A stretch of 64,000 nucleotides of DNA, taken from Streptomyces sp. SID12488. Its GTDB lineage: Bacteria; Actinomycetota; Actinomycetes; Streptomycetales; Streptomycetaceae. The notes under the pieces were generated by a model. That model did not search any database and was not told the DNA's origin. It saw only the letters and a program-made list of their open reading frames with translations. The stretch lies in the NCBI RefSeq assembly GCF_010548275.1, contig NZ_JAAGLT010000016.1, positions 1 through 64,000 on the forward strand, given 5' to 3'. The position numbers were made by a program, and so were the translations under genes. Below are positions 52,941 through 61,928 of this stretch, in pieces (within the stretch, counting starts at the first letter, position 1; every line of letters starts with the position of its first letter).

Positions 52941-54752
52941 ATGTCGGTCGAGGTTCCGGGACGATCAAGCCGAGTACGGCGCATACTGCGCGGTCCGCGT
53001 CCCGAAGCCGTCCCCGCCGTCGTCGCCCGGGCCTGTGCGCTCGTGGGTCTGGTCGACATCGCCGCGGGAGTCTTCCCGCGCTTCAGGCACAGCCGGATGC
53101 ACACGATCGCGGAGGTGCTGCCCGGCGCGCTCGGCCCGTTCGCCGCCGCGCTCTCGCTCAGCACCGGCGTCCTGCTGCTGCTCCTCGCGCACGGCCTCAG
53201 GCGCCGCAAGCGCCGCGCCTGGCGAGCCGCCGTGGCCCTGCTGCCGGCCGGCGCCGTGGCCCAGTTCGCCTACCGGCACTCGATCGTCGGGCTCGTCATC
53301 TCCGTACTCCTGCTGGTGGTGCTGCTGCGCCACCGCACCGAGTTCGAGGCGCTGCCCGACCCGCGCAGCCGCTGGCGCGCGCTCACCAACTTCGTACTGA
53401 TGAGCGCCGGTTCACTCGCGCTCGGGCTGGTCATAGTGAGCGCGCACGGCGACCGCATGTACGGCGACCCGAGCCTCGCCGACCGCATCACCCACGTCCT
53501 GTACGGCCTGTTCGGCTTCGAGGGCCCCGTCGACTACGACGGGCCCACCTCCTGGACGGTCGGCTTCTCGCTCGGCGCCCTGGGCCTGCTGACCGCCCTC
53601 ACGACGATCTACTTCGCGCTCCGGCCCGAACACCCGGCCGCGCACCTGACCCCGGAGGACGAGGACCGGCTGCGCGCCCTGCTCGACAAGCACGGCCGCC
53701 GCGACTCCCTGGGCCACTTCGCGCTGCGCCGCGACAAGGCGGTCGTCTTCTCCCCCAGCGGCAAGGCCGCCGTCACCTACCGCGTCGTCTCCGGCGTGAT
53801 GCTCGCCAGCGGCGACCCCATCGGCGACGTCGAAGCCTGGCCCGGCGCCATCGAACGCTTCATGGACGAGGCCAAGGCCCACTCCTGGACCCCCGCCGTC
53901 ATGGGCTGCTCCGAGACCGGCGGCGAGGTCTGGACCCGCGAGACCGGCCTCGACGCCCTCGAACTGGGCGACGAGGCGGTGGTGGACGTCGTGGATTTCT
54001 CCCTCTCCGGGCGCGCGATGCGCAACGTGCGCCAGATGGTCAAACGCATCGAACGCGCAGGCTACGAAACCCGGGTACGGCGCATCCGTGACCTCGGCGA
54101 GAACGAACTGGAGCGGATCAGGCTCGCCGCCGAGGCCTGGCGCGGCACCGACACCGAGCGCGGCTTCTCCATGGCCCTGGGCCGCATCGGCGACCCGGAC
54201 GACGGCGACTGCCTGATCGCCACCGCCCACAAGGCCGACGAGACGCCCGGCCCGTACGGCGACCTGAAGGCGATCCTGCACTTCGTGCCCTGGGGCACCG
54301 ACGGCGTCTCCCTGGACCTGATGCGGCGCGACCGGGCGGCCGACCCCGGCATGAACGAACTGCTCATCGTGGCCGCCCTGGAGGCCGCCCCCCGCCTCGG
54401 CGTCGCCCGTGTCTCGCTGAACTTCGCCATGTTCCGCTCGGCGCTGGCCCGCGGCGAGAAGATCGGCGCCGGCCCGGTCCTGCGCGCCTGGCGCGGCCTA
54501 CTCGTCTTCCTCTCCCGCTGGTTCCAGATCGAGTCCCTGTACAAGTTCAACGCCAAGTTCCAGCCCCGCTGGGAGCCCCGCTTCGTCGTCTACCGCACCT
54601 CCAGCGACCTACCCCGTATCGGCCTCGCCGCCATGCAGGCGGAGGGCTTCGTCACCCTGGCCCTCCCCCGCATCCTCCGCCGCCGCACCTCGGCTCCCCG
54701 CCCGTGCGCCCACGGGACGACGGCGGAGAGAAGCAGGGTGCGTGCGGTGTGA
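52941..54752 (+). CDS. MprF-type aminoacyl-phosphatidylglycerol synthase family (DUF2156)
   Basis: About 603 residues. An N-terminal membrane part has five or six helices (LSTGVLLLLLAHGL; IVGLVISVLLLVVLL; FVLMSAGSLALGLVIVSA; SLGALGLLTALTTIYFAL). The C-terminal catalytic domain, a double GNAT fold, has VTYRVVSGVMLASGDPIGD, FSLSGRAMRNVRQMVKRIER and FMALGRIGD-like segments. Such enzymes add lysine or another amino acid to phosphatidylglycerol and alter surface charge. ATG 52941 is chosen because codons between 52857 and 52940 lack the usual GC3 bias. Confidence 0.87.
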   Translation: MSVEVPGRSSRVRRILRGPRPEAVPAVVARACALVGLVDIAAGVFPRFRHSRMHTIAEVLPGALGPFAAALSLSTGVLLLLLAHGLRRRKRRAWRAAVALLPAGAVAQFAYRHSIVGLVISVLLLVVLLRHRTEFEALPDPRSRWRALTNFVLMSAGSLALGLVIVSAHGDRMYGDPSLADRITHVLYGLFGFEGPVDYDGPTSWTVGFSLGALGLLTALTTIYFALRPEHPAAHLTPEDEDRLRALLDKHGRRDSLGHFALRRDKAVVFSPSGKAAVTYRVVSGVMLASGDPIGDVEAWPGAIERFMDEAKAHSWTPAVMGCSETGGEVWTRETGLDALELGDEAVVDVVDFSLSGRAMRNVRQMVKRIERAGYETRVRRIRDLGENELERIRLAAEAWRGTDTERGFSMALGRIGDPDDGDCLIATAHKADETPGPYGDLKAILHFVPWGTDGVSLDLMRRDRAADPGMNELLIVAALEAAPRLGVARVSLNFAMFRSALARGEKIGAGPVLRAWRGLLVFLSRWFQIESLYKFNAKFQPRWEPRFVVYRTSSDLPRIGLAAMQAEGFVTLALPRILRRRTSAPRPCAHGTTAERSRVRAV

Positions 54753-54775
54753 CGCGGTGACGTGGACGGGTCCAC

Positions 54776-54864
54776 GAATTGCTTTTCGACCGAGCCGCGA
54801 ATGTTCTCCCGCCGAGCCGAGAATCCTCCCCGCCCGAGCCGACGATGTTTTTCAACCGAGCCGA
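54776..54864 (-). repeat. Four imperfect tandem repeats, about 22 bp each
   Basis: On the minus strand the core GGCTCGG recurs four times at a spacing of 22-23 bp, each followed by a purine-rich stretch and a (C/A)ATTC or CATC end: units near 54842-54864, 54820-54841, 54799-54819 and 54776-54798. Codon-like bias is absent. It lies in the 214-bp gap between the MprF-type gene and folP. Confidence 0.75.
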
Positions 54865-54966
54865 CTGACGGACCGAGACGGGCGGGGGGTGGGAAACAAA
54901 GGCCCGAGCCACAACGCACCCGCACTGACAGAACCCGCCCAACCGCCGGGGGCCTACGCTGAACGC

Positions 54967-55863
54967 ATGAACAACCACAGCGGACGCGGCCGCGTCAGCG
55001 GCCTCCCGGCCTGGGACCGCTGCGCGGTCATGGGCGTCGTGAACGTGACCCCGGACTCCTTCTCCGACGGGGGCCGCTGGTTCGACACGACCAAAGCCGT
55101 CAAGCACGGCCTCGACCTGGTCACCGAGGGCGCCGACCTGGTGGACGTCGGCGGCGAGTCCACCCGCCCCGGCGCCACCCGCGTCGACGAGGCCGAGGAA
55201 CTCAAGCGCGTCGTCCCCGTGGTCGGCCTCCTCGCCGCCGAGGGCGTCACCGTCTCCGTCGACACCATGCGCGCCTCGGTCGCCGAACAGGCGCTCGCGG
55301 CGGGCGCCGTACTCGTCAACGACGTCAGCGGCGGCCTCGCGGACCCCGCGATGATCCCGGTCGTCGCGAACGCGGGCGCCCCCTTCGTGGTCATGCACTG
55401 GCGCGGCTTCATGGAGGGCGGCAACGTCAAGGGCGTGTACGCGGACGTCGTCTCCGAGGTCCTCGACGAACTCCACGCGCGCGTGGACGCCGTACTGGCC
55501 GGCGGTGTCGCCCCCGACCGGATCGTCGTCGACCCGGGCCTCGGCTTCTCCAAGGATGCCGATCACGACCTGGCCCTCCTGGCCCACCTGGACCGCCTCC
55601 ACGGCCTGGGTCACCCCCTCCTCGTCGCCGCGTCGCGGAAGCGGTTCCTGGGCCGCGTACTGGCCGGCCCCGAGGGCGCCCCGCCGCCCGCGCGGGAGCG
55701 CGACGCCGCCACCGCCGCCGTCTCCGCGCTCGCCGCCCACCAGGGCGCCTGGGCGGTCCGCGTGCACGAGGTCCGCGCCACCGCCGACGCCGTACGGGTC
55801 GCCCGCGCGGTAGAGGAAGCCCGCGGCGCGGAAGCGGTCCGCAGCACCGAGGGAGCCCGGTGA
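54967..55863 (+). CDS. folP: Dihydropteroate synthase
   Basis: A 298-residue enzyme joining p-aminobenzoate to the pterin pyrophosphate in folate synthesis; it is the sulfonamide target. The signatures MGVVNVTPDSFSDGGRW (22-38), VDVGGESTRPGA, VNDVSGGLADP, DPGLGFSK and ASRKRFLG are complete. A -10-like TACGCT lies 6 nt before ATG 54967 with no ribosome-binding site, so the message may be leaderless. It leads folP-NTF2-folB-folK-DUF3180. Confidence 0.96.
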   Translation: MNNHSGRGRVSGLPAWDRCAVMGVVNVTPDSFSDGGRWFDTTKAVKHGLDLVTEGADLVDVGGESTRPGATRVDEAEELKRVVPVVGLLAAEGVTVSVDTMRASVAEQALAAGAVLVNDVSGGLADPAMIPVVANAGAPFVVMHWRGFMEGGNVKGVYADVVSEVLDELHARVDAVLAGGVAPDRIVVDPGLGFSKDADHDLALLAHLDRLHGLGHPLLVAASRKRFLGRVLAGPEGAPPPARERDAATAAVSALAAHQGAWAVRVHEVRATADAVRVARAVEEARGAEAVRSTEGAR

Positions 55864-56378
55864 GCGCGCCCCACACCGACGTCGAGCAGGTCGAACTCGC
55901 CAACACCGCCTTCTACGAGGCGCTGGAACAGGGCGACTTCGACGAGTTGTCCGCGCTCTGGCTCACCCCCGCCGACCTGGGCGTCGACGAGGAGTACCAC
56001 GACCCGGCGGAGACCGGCGTGGTCTCCTGCGTGCACCCGGGCTGGCCGGTACTGACCGGACGCGGCGAGGTGCTCCGCTCGTACGCGCTGATCATGGCGA
56101 ACACCGAGTACATCCAGTTCTTCCTCACCGACGTGCATGTCTCCGTCACCGGCGACACCGCCCTGGTGAGCTGCACAGAGAACATCCTCAGCGGCGGCCC
56201 TGCCCCCGAGGACAGCGACGAGCTGGGGCCGTTGGTCGGCCAGCTGGTCGTCGCCACCAACGTGTTCCGCCGTACCCCCGTCGGCTGGAAGATCTGGGCG
56301 CACCACGCCTCCCCGGTCCTCGCCGAGAGTGACGAGAACGACGAGAACGACGGCGAGGCCGACGACACACCCTCCTGA
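55860..56378 (+). CDS. NTF2-like (SnoaL-type) fold protein
   Basis: A 172-residue protein with an NTF2 cone fold: VELANTAFYEALEQGDFDEL, CVHPGWPVLTGRGEVLRSYA, VHVSVTGDTALVSCTENI and TNVFRRTPVGWKIWAHHASP. An acidic tail (SDENDENDGEADD) follows. GTG 55860 overlaps the folP stop codon by 4 nt. The fold can be catalytic or ligand-binding, and its coupling to folP suggests a folate-related role. No catalytic residues can be assigned. Confidence 0.88.
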   Translation: MSAPHTDVEQVELANTAFYEALEQGDFDELSALWLTPADLGVDEEYHDPAETGVVSCVHPGWPVLTGRGEVLRSYALIMANTEYIQFFLTDVHVSVTGDTALVSCTENILSGGPAPEDSDELGPLVGQLVVATNVFRRTPVGWKIWAHHASPVLAESDENDENDGEADDTPS

Positions 56379-56392
56379 CATCGTCCTCGTGG

Positions 56393-56441
56393 GCCGAACG
56401 CGGCTGACCGCAGCCGAACGCCGCCGAACGCAGTCGAACGT
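56393..56441 (+). repeat. Short direct repeats GCCGAACGC
   Basis: Three exact GCCGAACGC units (56393, 56413, 56423) and a fourth variant GTCGAACGT (56433) lie at 10-20 bp spacing just after the NTF2-like gene stop. The regular 10-bp phase could suit a DNA-binding protein, or reflect slippage. Confidence 0.6.
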
Positions 56442-56556
56442 GGTTGGAATCACGAACACGGGGTAAGTGCGGCTACCAACCCGTGAGCAGCCGTGTTCCC
56501 GCGGGGAAACGCTCGATGAACCCTCCCGGTCATCACCTGGACCGGCCCCTCGCGGG

Positions 56557-56577
56557 GCGGGCACTGTCAGTGCCCGC
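56557..56577. promoter_or_regulatory. Palindrome upstream of folB
   Basis: A perfect inverted repeat GCGGGCACTG-T-CAGTGCCCGC lies just before a -10-like TAGATT (56581-56586). Its near-zero spacer is more like an operator than a terminator loop, though a 9-bp hairpin with a 3-nt loop is also possible. It separates folP and its NTF2 partner from folB-folK. Confidence 0.6.
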
Positions 56578-56658
56578 GGGTAGATTCGGAAGTGGCTGCC
56601 CGGGTCGACCGCACCCGGTCCGAAGCGGCCGTCAACGACGATTGCAGGAGTGATTCGC

Positions 56659-57018
56659 GTGGATCGTGTCGCGCTGCGCGGCCTGAGGGCCCGGGGGCAC
56701 CACGGTGTGTTCCCGCAGGAGCGGGAGGAGGGCCAGACCTTCGTCGTGGACCTCTCCCTCGGCCTGGACACCCGCCCGGCCGCGGCCGACGACGACCTGG
56801 CGAAAACGGTGCACTACGGCATCGTGGCGGAGGAGGTCGTGGCCGTCGTCGAGGGCGAGCCCGTCGACCTCATAGAGACGCTCGCCGAGCGCATCGCGCA
56901 GGTCTGTCTGAAGCACCAGGGGGTCCAGGAGGTCGAGGTGTGCGTCCACAAACCGGGCGCGCCGATCACCGTCCCCTTCGACGACGTGACCATCACCATC
57001 ACCCGGAGCCGAGCATGA
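56659..57018 (+). CDS. folB: Dihydroneopterin aldolase
   Basis: A 119-residue enzyme that cleaves dihydroneopterin to the hydroxymethyl pterin. Motifs GLRARGHHGVFPQEREEGQT, LAKTVHYGIVAEEV and LIETLAERIAQ match the family. GTG 56659 is used because AGGAG ends 8 nt before it; an in-frame GTG at 56650 overlaps that site. It overlaps folK by 4 nt. Confidence 0.96.
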   Translation: MDRVALRGLRARGHHGVFPQEREEGQTFVVDLSLGLDTRPAAADDDLAKTVHYGIVAEEVVAVVEGEPVDLIETLAERIAQVCLKHQGVQEVEVCVHKPGAPITVPFDDVTITITRSRA

Positions 57019-57626
57019 CCACCTCGTTCACCGAGAGTCACAGCGACCCGACCGTCCAGCCGGTGCCCGCCTCCGTGGTGCGGCAGGTGGACGCCGCCGA
57101 CACCACGCTGCACAACCCGAAACGCGCCGTCATCTCCCTCGGCTCGAACCTGGGCAACCGCCTGGAGACCCTCCAGGGGGCCATCGACGCACTTGAGGAC
57201 ACCCCGGGCGTCCGCGTCAAGGCGGTCTCCCCCGTCTACGAGACGGAGCCGTGGGGCGTCCCGGCGGGCAGCCAGCCCTCGTACTTCAACGCGGTGGTCG
57301 TCCTGAAGACGACACTGCCGCCGTCCTCGCTCCTGGAGCGCGCCCACGCGGTCGAGGACGCCTTCCACCGCGTCCGCGATGAGCGCTGGGGCGCGCGCAC
57401 GATCGACGTCGACATCGTCGCGTACGCCGACGAGGTCTCCGACGACCCGGTCCTCACCCTCCCCCACCCGCGCGCCCACGAGCGGGCCTTCGTCCTCGCT
57501 CCCTGGCACGACGTGGACCCCGGGGCCCAGCTGCCCGGCCGCGGCCCGGTTGCCACGCTCCTGGAGACCGTCGCCCTGGAAGGTGTCGCGCCTCGCGCCG
57601 ACCTGGAACTCCAGCTGCCGGAATAG
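57015..57626 (+). CDS. folK: 6-hydroxymethyldihydropterin pyrophosphokinase
   Basis: A 203-residue enzyme that activates the folate pterin with ATP pyrophosphate just before FolP. Motifs ISLGSNLGNRLETLQGA, VYETEPWGVP, FNAVVVLKT and RWGARTIDVDIVAY are conserved. An N-terminal tail of about 35 residues (TESHSDPTVQPVPASVV) is longer than usual. ATG 57015 is coupled to folB. Confidence 0.96.
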   Translation: MTTSFTESHSDPTVQPVPASVVRQVDAADTTLHNPKRAVISLGSNLGNRLETLQGAIDALEDTPGVRVKAVSPVYETEPWGVPAGSQPSYFNAVVVLKTTLPPSSLLERAHAVEDAFHRVRDERWGARTIDVDIVAYADEVSDDPVLTLPHPRAHERAFVLAPWHDVDPGAQLPGRGPVATLLETVALEGVAPRADLELQLPE

Positions 57627-57685
57627 CCGTTAAGGTCATGACGACCGCAGGTCGGCGGTCCGGTCCGGGGAGCTGAAGGGGCACC

Positions 57686-58171
57686 GTGAGAGAGCTGCGC
57701 GTCAAGATGCTGGCCGGCGTGTTCGTCGTCGCCGGAGTGCTCTCCTGGGCGGGCGCCCGGCTGTGGAACACGGTGGGGACGCTTCCCAGCGTCCCGCTGG
57801 CCGCCCCCGTCGTCCTCGCCCTGATCGCCGTGGTCCTGCTGGCCACGGCCCTCTCCCTGCGCTCCCGTCTCAAGGCCCAGCGCGACCGGCGCCCCGGCGC
57901 CAAGGGCGTCGACCCCCTGATGGCCGCCCGCGCGGTCGTCTTCGGCCAGGCCAGCGCCCTGGTGGCCGCGCTGGTCGCCGGGATGTACGGCGGCACGGGC
58001 GCCTTCCTCCTGGAGTCCCTGGACATCCCGGCCCGCCGCGACCAGGCCATCTACGCCGGTTTCTCGGTCCTGGCCGGGATCGCCGTCATCGCGGCGGCCT
58101 TCTTCCTGGAGCGCGTCTGCAAGCTCCCGGAGGACGACGACAACAACGCGAGCACGGCCCCGGCCGCGTAA
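57686..58171 (+). CDS. DUF3180-family membrane protein
   Basis: A 161-residue protein with four membrane helices: MLAGVFVVAGVLSWAGARLW, VVLALIAVVLLATALSL, VFGQASALVAALVAGMY and GIAVIAAAFFLE. The C-terminus is short and acidic. It is a regular member of the actinobacterial folate cluster after folK. Its role there is unknown, although pterin or folate transport is one idea. GTG 57686 starts it. Confidence 0.88.
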   Translation: MRELRVKMLAGVFVVAGVLSWAGARLWNTVGTLPSVPLAAPVVLALIAVVLLATALSLRSRLKAQRDRRPGAKGVDPLMAARAVVFGQASALVAALVAGMYGGTGAFLLESLDIPARRDQAIYAGFSVLAGIAVIAAAFFLERVCKLPEDDDNNASTAPAA

Positions 58172-58189
58172 GCAGGCCTGGCGAGGGAC

Positions 58190-58203
58190 GCCCCAAAAGG
58201 GGC
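58190..58203. terminator. Short hairpin between DUF3180 gene and folE
   Basis: GCCCC-AAAA-GGGGC lies just after the DUF3180 gene and points at the convergent folE. The stem is short (5 bp), so termination strength is uncertain. Confidence 0.45.
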
Positions 58204-58266
58204 ACGAGGCTCTGCTTGATTTGCGGCTACCGCCGCGCGAGCGCGACCAGGCACGACGAGCCCGCA
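58190..58266 (+). repeat. Streptomyces-type intergenic repeat fragment
   Basis: TTGATTTGCGGCTACCGCCG, then CGCGAGCGCGACCAGGCACG and ACGAGCCCGCAG, resembles an element I remember as common between Streptomyces genes (GCGGCTCCGCCGCGTGGGCG then CACGACGCACCCGCAG). No second copy is seen in this window. Confidence 0.45.
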
Positions 58267-58295
58267 GTCGATCCACCGGCCTGCCCGCGGAGCAC

Positions 58296-58901
58296 TCAGC
58301 GGGCCATGATCAGGCTCATCGCCTCGTTCCGGGTGGCCGGATCCCGCAGCTGACCGCGCACCGCCGACGTGATGGTCTTCGCACCCGGCTTCCGGACACC
58401 CCGCATCGACATGCACATGTGCTCGCACTCCACGACGACGATCACCCCGCGCGGCTCCAGGATCTTCATCAGGGAGTCGGCGACCTGCGTGGTGAGTCGT
58501 TCCTGCACCTGCGGCCGACGAGCGTAGACGTCCACGAGCCGGGCCAGCTTCGACAGCCCGGTGATCTTGCCGTCGGCGGAGGGGATGTAGCCGACGTGGG
58601 CGACCCCGACGAACGGCACCAGATGATGCTCACAGTTGCTCAGGACCTCGATGTCCTTCACCAGCACCATCTCGTCGTGCCCCAGGTCGAACGTCGTCGT
58701 CAGCACGTCCTCGGGCCGCTGCCACAACCCCGCGAATATCTCCCGGTACGCCCGCGCCACCCGCCCCGGCGTCTCCTTCAGCCCCTCGCGGTCCGGGTCC
58801 TCGCCGACTGCGATCAGGAGTTCGCGTACGGCGTTCTCCGCCCGCTTCTCGTCGAACACTCCGATCGTGCCCTCGCCGTCCAGCGTCACGGGGTCGGTCA
58901 T
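58296..58901 (-). CDS. folE: GTP cyclohydrolase I
   Basis: A 201-residue enzyme making dihydroneopterin triphosphate from GTP, the first folate step. Zinc-site sequences LSNCEHHLVPFVGVAHVGYI and VVECEHMCMSMRGVRKPGAK are intact, as are GLSKLARLVDVYARRPQVQE and the QLRD-type C-terminus. ATG 58901 is used, since the longer frame to 59021 reads non-coding. It converges on the fol cluster and is downstream of ftsH, the usual Streptomyces order. Confidence 0.96.
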   Translation of the reverse strand: MTDPVTLDGEGTIGVFDEKRAENAVRELLIAVGEDPDREGLKETPGRVARAYREIFAGLWQRPEDVLTTTFDLGHDEMVLVKDIEVLSNCEHHLVPFVGVAHVGYIPSADGKITGLSKLARLVDVYARRPQVQERLTTQVADSLMKILEPRGVIVVVECEHMCMSMRGVRKPGAKTITSAVRGQLRDPATRNEAMSLIMAR

Positions 58902-59048
58902 CTGGTGCCTCGTTCCTGTCCCTGTCACGCGTATGGACCACGCGTCGCACGTGCGGACATAACCGGAATGCCGCGCCCCCAGGCTAGATCCTGGGGGGCG
59001 CGGCATCCATTCCGGGCCCACTGAACGGGAGGGGCGGGAGAGCCGGGA

Positions 59049-61121
59049 TCAGCTCTCGGTGCTGTCCTCCGGCGCCGACTCCGTCGCGGGGACGGATTCG
59101 GTGGCTCCGGCCTTGGCGGTGATCGCCGGCGCCGAGCCGTTGGTCCCGTTCGTCAGCGACAGCTCCTTGGGGGAGAGCACCGGCGGGCGGGTGGACGGCG
59201 TACGGCGGGAGGATCCGGTCCACGCGGGGCGGGCCGGGCGCTTGATGATGGGAGTGAAGACCTCGGCGATCTGCTCCTTGCTCAGCGTCTCCTTCTCCAG
59301 CAGCTCGAGCACGAGGGCGTCGAGGACGTCGCGGTTCTCGACCAGGATCTCCCAGGCCTCGTTGTGCGCGTTCTCGATGAGCTTCTTGACCTCTTCGTCG
59401 ACGAGCGCGGCGACCTCTTCCGAGTAGTCGCGCGGGTGCGACATCTCCCGGCCCAGGAAGGGCTCGGTGTTGTCGCCGCCGAACTTGATCGCGCCGAGGC
59501 GCTCGGTCATGCCGTACTGCGTGACCATCGCGCGGGCCGTTGCCGTGGCCTTCTCGATGTCGTTCGCAGCGCCCGTCGTCGGGTCGTGGAAGACCAGTTC
59601 CTCCGCCGCCCGGCCGCCCAGCATGTAGGCCAGCTGGTCGAGCATCTCGTTGCGGGTGGTGGAGTACTTGTCCTCGTCCGGGAGCACCATCGTGTAACCG
59701 AGGGCCCGGCCGCGCGACAAGATCGTGATCTTGTGGACCGGGTCGGAGTTCGGGGAAGCCGCCGCGACCAGGGCGTGGCCGCCCTCGTGGTACGCGGTGA
59801 TCTTCTTTTCCTTCTCCGACATGATCCGGGTCCGCTTCTGCGGGCCCGCCACGACGCGGTCGATGGCCTCGTCGAGCGACTCGTTGTCGACCAGCTTCTT
59901 GTCGGTGCGGGCGGTGAGCAGCGCTGCCTCGTTGAGGACGTTGCTCAGGTCCGCGCCGGTGAAGCCCGGCGTGCGACGGGCGACCGCCGACAGATCGACG
60001 TCCGGAGCGACCGGCTTGCCCTTCTGGTGAACCTTGAGGATCGCCAGACGGCCCAGCATGTCCGGACGGTCGACCGCGATCTGGCGGTCGAAACGGCCGG
60101 GACGCAGCAGCGCCGGGTCGAGGATGTCGGGACGGTTCGTGGCGGCGATGAGAATCACGCCGCCCTTGACGTCGAAGCCGTCCATCTCGACGAGCAGCTG
60201 GTTGAGCGTCTGCTCGCGCTCGTCGTGACCGCCGCCGAGGCCGGCGCCGCGATGGCGGCCGACCGCGTCGATCTCGTCGACGAAGACGATCGCCGGGGCG
60301 TTCGCCTTGGCCTGCTCGAAGAGGTCACGGACCCGGGAGGCACCGACACCGACGAACATCTCGACGAAGTCGGAACCCGAGATCGAGTAGAACGGAACGC
60401 CCGCCTCGCCCGCGACAGCACGTGCGAGCAGCGTCTTGCCCGTACCGGGAGGCCCGTAGAGGAGCACGCCCTTGGGGATCTTGGCGCCGACGGCCTGGAA
60501 CTTGGCCGGCTCCTGCAGGAATTCCTTGATCTCGTGGAGTTCCTCGACCGCCTCGTCCGCGCCCGCCACGTCGGCGAACGTCGTCTTCGGGGTGTCCTTG
60601 GTGATGAGCTTGGCCTTGGACTTCCCGAACTGCATGACCCGGGAGCCGCCGCCCTGCATCTGATTCATCAGGAACAGGAACACGACGACGATGAGGACGA
60701 AGGGGAGCAGCGACAGCAGAATGCCGACGAAAGCGTTCTGCTTGGTCGGAGAGACCGTGTAGCCGTCCGGAATCTGCTTGTTCTGGTATTTGTCCTGGAG
60801 AGTGTTCGCCAGGTTGACGCCCTGATCGCCGATGTAGCTCGCCTGGATCTTCGAGCTGCCTTCGACTTTCTGACCGTCCTTGAGCTGGACCTTGATGACC
60901 TGCTCGTCACCGGTGGTGATCTTGGCCTGCTCGACCTTGTTGTCGTTGATCGCCTGGACGACCTGGCCTGTGTCCACCGTCTTGTAGCCGCCGGACGAGC
61001 CGACGACCTGCATCAACACGACCACGGCAAGGACGGCCAGCACGATCCACATGACCGGCCCACGGAAGTATCGCTTCACGTCCATCCATACGGAGCGGTG
61101 CCGCCCCGTCCCTCCTGCCAT
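59049..61121 (-). CDS. ftsH: ATP-dependent zinc metalloprotease FtsH
   Basis: A 690-residue membrane AAA+ protease that degrades membrane and soluble proteins. Two transmembrane helices (VMWIVLAVLAVVVLMQVV; VGILLSLLPFVLIVVVFLFL) flank a periplasmic-type domain. Walker A GPPGTGKTLLARAVA, Walker B FVDEIDAV, the second region of homology NRPDILDPALLRPGRFDRQI and the zinc site HEGGH are all present. The C-terminal tail after about 630 is Ser/Thr/Ala-rich. The start could be ATG 61121 or ATG 61085 (MDVKRYF); neither has a good ribosome-binding site. Confidence 0.96.
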   Translation of the reverse strand: MAGGTGRHRSVWMDVKRYFRGPVMWIVLAVLAVVVLMQVVGSSGGYKTVDTGQVVQAINDNKVEQAKITTGDEQVIKVQLKDGQKVEGSSKIQASYIGDQGVNLANTLQDKYQNKQIPDGYTVSPTKQNAFVGILLSLLPFVLIVVVFLFLMNQMQGGGSRVMQFGKSKAKLITKDTPKTTFADVAGADEAVEELHEIKEFLQEPAKFQAVGAKIPKGVLLYGPPGTGKTLLARAVAGEAGVPFYSISGSDFVEMFVGVGASRVRDLFEQAKANAPAIVFVDEIDAVGRHRGAGLGGGHDEREQTLNQLLVEMDGFDVKGGVILIAATNRPDILDPALLRPGRFDRQIAVDRPDMLGRLAILKVHQKGKPVAPDVDLSAVARRTPGFTGADLSNVLNEAALLTARTDKKLVDNESLDEAIDRVVAGPQKRTRIMSEKEKKITAYHEGGHALVAAASPNSDPVHKITILSRGRALGYTMVLPDEDKYSTTRNEMLDQLAYMLGGRAAEELVFHDPTTGAANDIEKATATARAMVTQYGMTERLGAIKFGGDNTEPFLGREMSHPRDYSEEVAALVDEEVKKLIENAHNEAWEILVENRDVLDALVLELLEKETLSKEQIAEVFTPIIKRPARPAWTGSSRRTPSTRPPVLSPKELSLTNGTNGSAPAITAKAGATESVPATESAPEDSTES

Positions 61122-61298
61122 AGTGAGTTTGACAAAGACTGTTCTAAGAACTGCTCTTCGGACGGTACCCCAGCATTGTCACCCGAAGGCGCACGGGCTG
61201 GCTGGCAATACCGTCCACGCCTGCTCCAACGGTGGGAAGCCCGTTCGGGTTCCCGCACGTCCCACAGGACTCGCCCTTTGGCTCAGCGGCCTCGGGAC

Positions 61299-61862
61299 TC
61301 AGCCGCCGTAGACGTGGGGCGCGAGCGTACCGACGAACGGAAGGTTGCGGTACTTCTCCGCGTAGTCGAGGCCGTAGCCGATCACGAACTCGTTGGGGAT
61401 GTCGAAGCCGACCCACTCCACGTCGATGGCGACCTTCGCGGCCTCCGGCTTGCGCAGCAGGGTGCAGATCTTCAGCGACTCGGGCTCGCGGGAGCCGAGG
61501 TTGGAGATCAGCCAGGACAGGGTCAGCCCGGAGTCGATGATGTCCTCGACGATGAGGACGTGCTTGCCCTTGATGTCGGTGTCGAGGTCCTTGAGGATCC
61601 GCACCACACCCGAGGACTGGGTGCCCGCGCCGTACGACGACACGGCCATCCAGTCCATGGTGAGGGGGGTGGACAGCGCCCGGGCCAGGTCGGCCATGAC
61701 CATCACCGCGCCCTTGAGGACACCGACGATCAGCAGGTCCTTGCCCGCGTACTCCGCGTCGATCTTCGCGGCCAGTTCGACCAGCTTCGCGTCGATCTCT
61801 TCCTTGGTGATGAGTACCGACTTGAGGTCGGCACCCATGTCTTTCGCGTCCACCCGCATCAC
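61299..61862 (-). CDS. hpt: Hypoxanthine phosphoribosyltransferase
   Basis: A 187-residue purine salvage enzyme transferring ribose phosphate from PRPP to hypoxanthine or guanine. The PRPP-binding loop VLIVEDIIDSGLTLSWLI, the flexible-loop MAVSSYGAGTQSSG and WVGFDIPNEFVIGYGLDY are intact. It lies between tilS and ftsH on the same strand, the widely conserved tilS-hpt-ftsH order. Tandem ATG codons at 61862/61859 are both possible starts. Confidence 0.96.
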   Translation of the reverse strand: MMRVDAKDMGADLKSVLITKEEIDAKLVELAAKIDAEYAGKDLLIVGVLKGAVMVMADLARALSTPLTMDWMAVSSYGAGTQSSGVVRILKDLDTDIKGKHVLIVEDIIDSGLTLSWLISNLGSREPESLKICTLLRKPEAAKVAIDVEWVGFDIPNEFVIGYGLDYAEKYRNLPFVGTLAPHVYGG

Positions 61863-61928
61863 TTTCGGTCGCCCGTCGCCATTCGCCCGGCTCGCCGACC
61901 CCTGGCCCGCCCCGAAGGGGGGTGAGAT

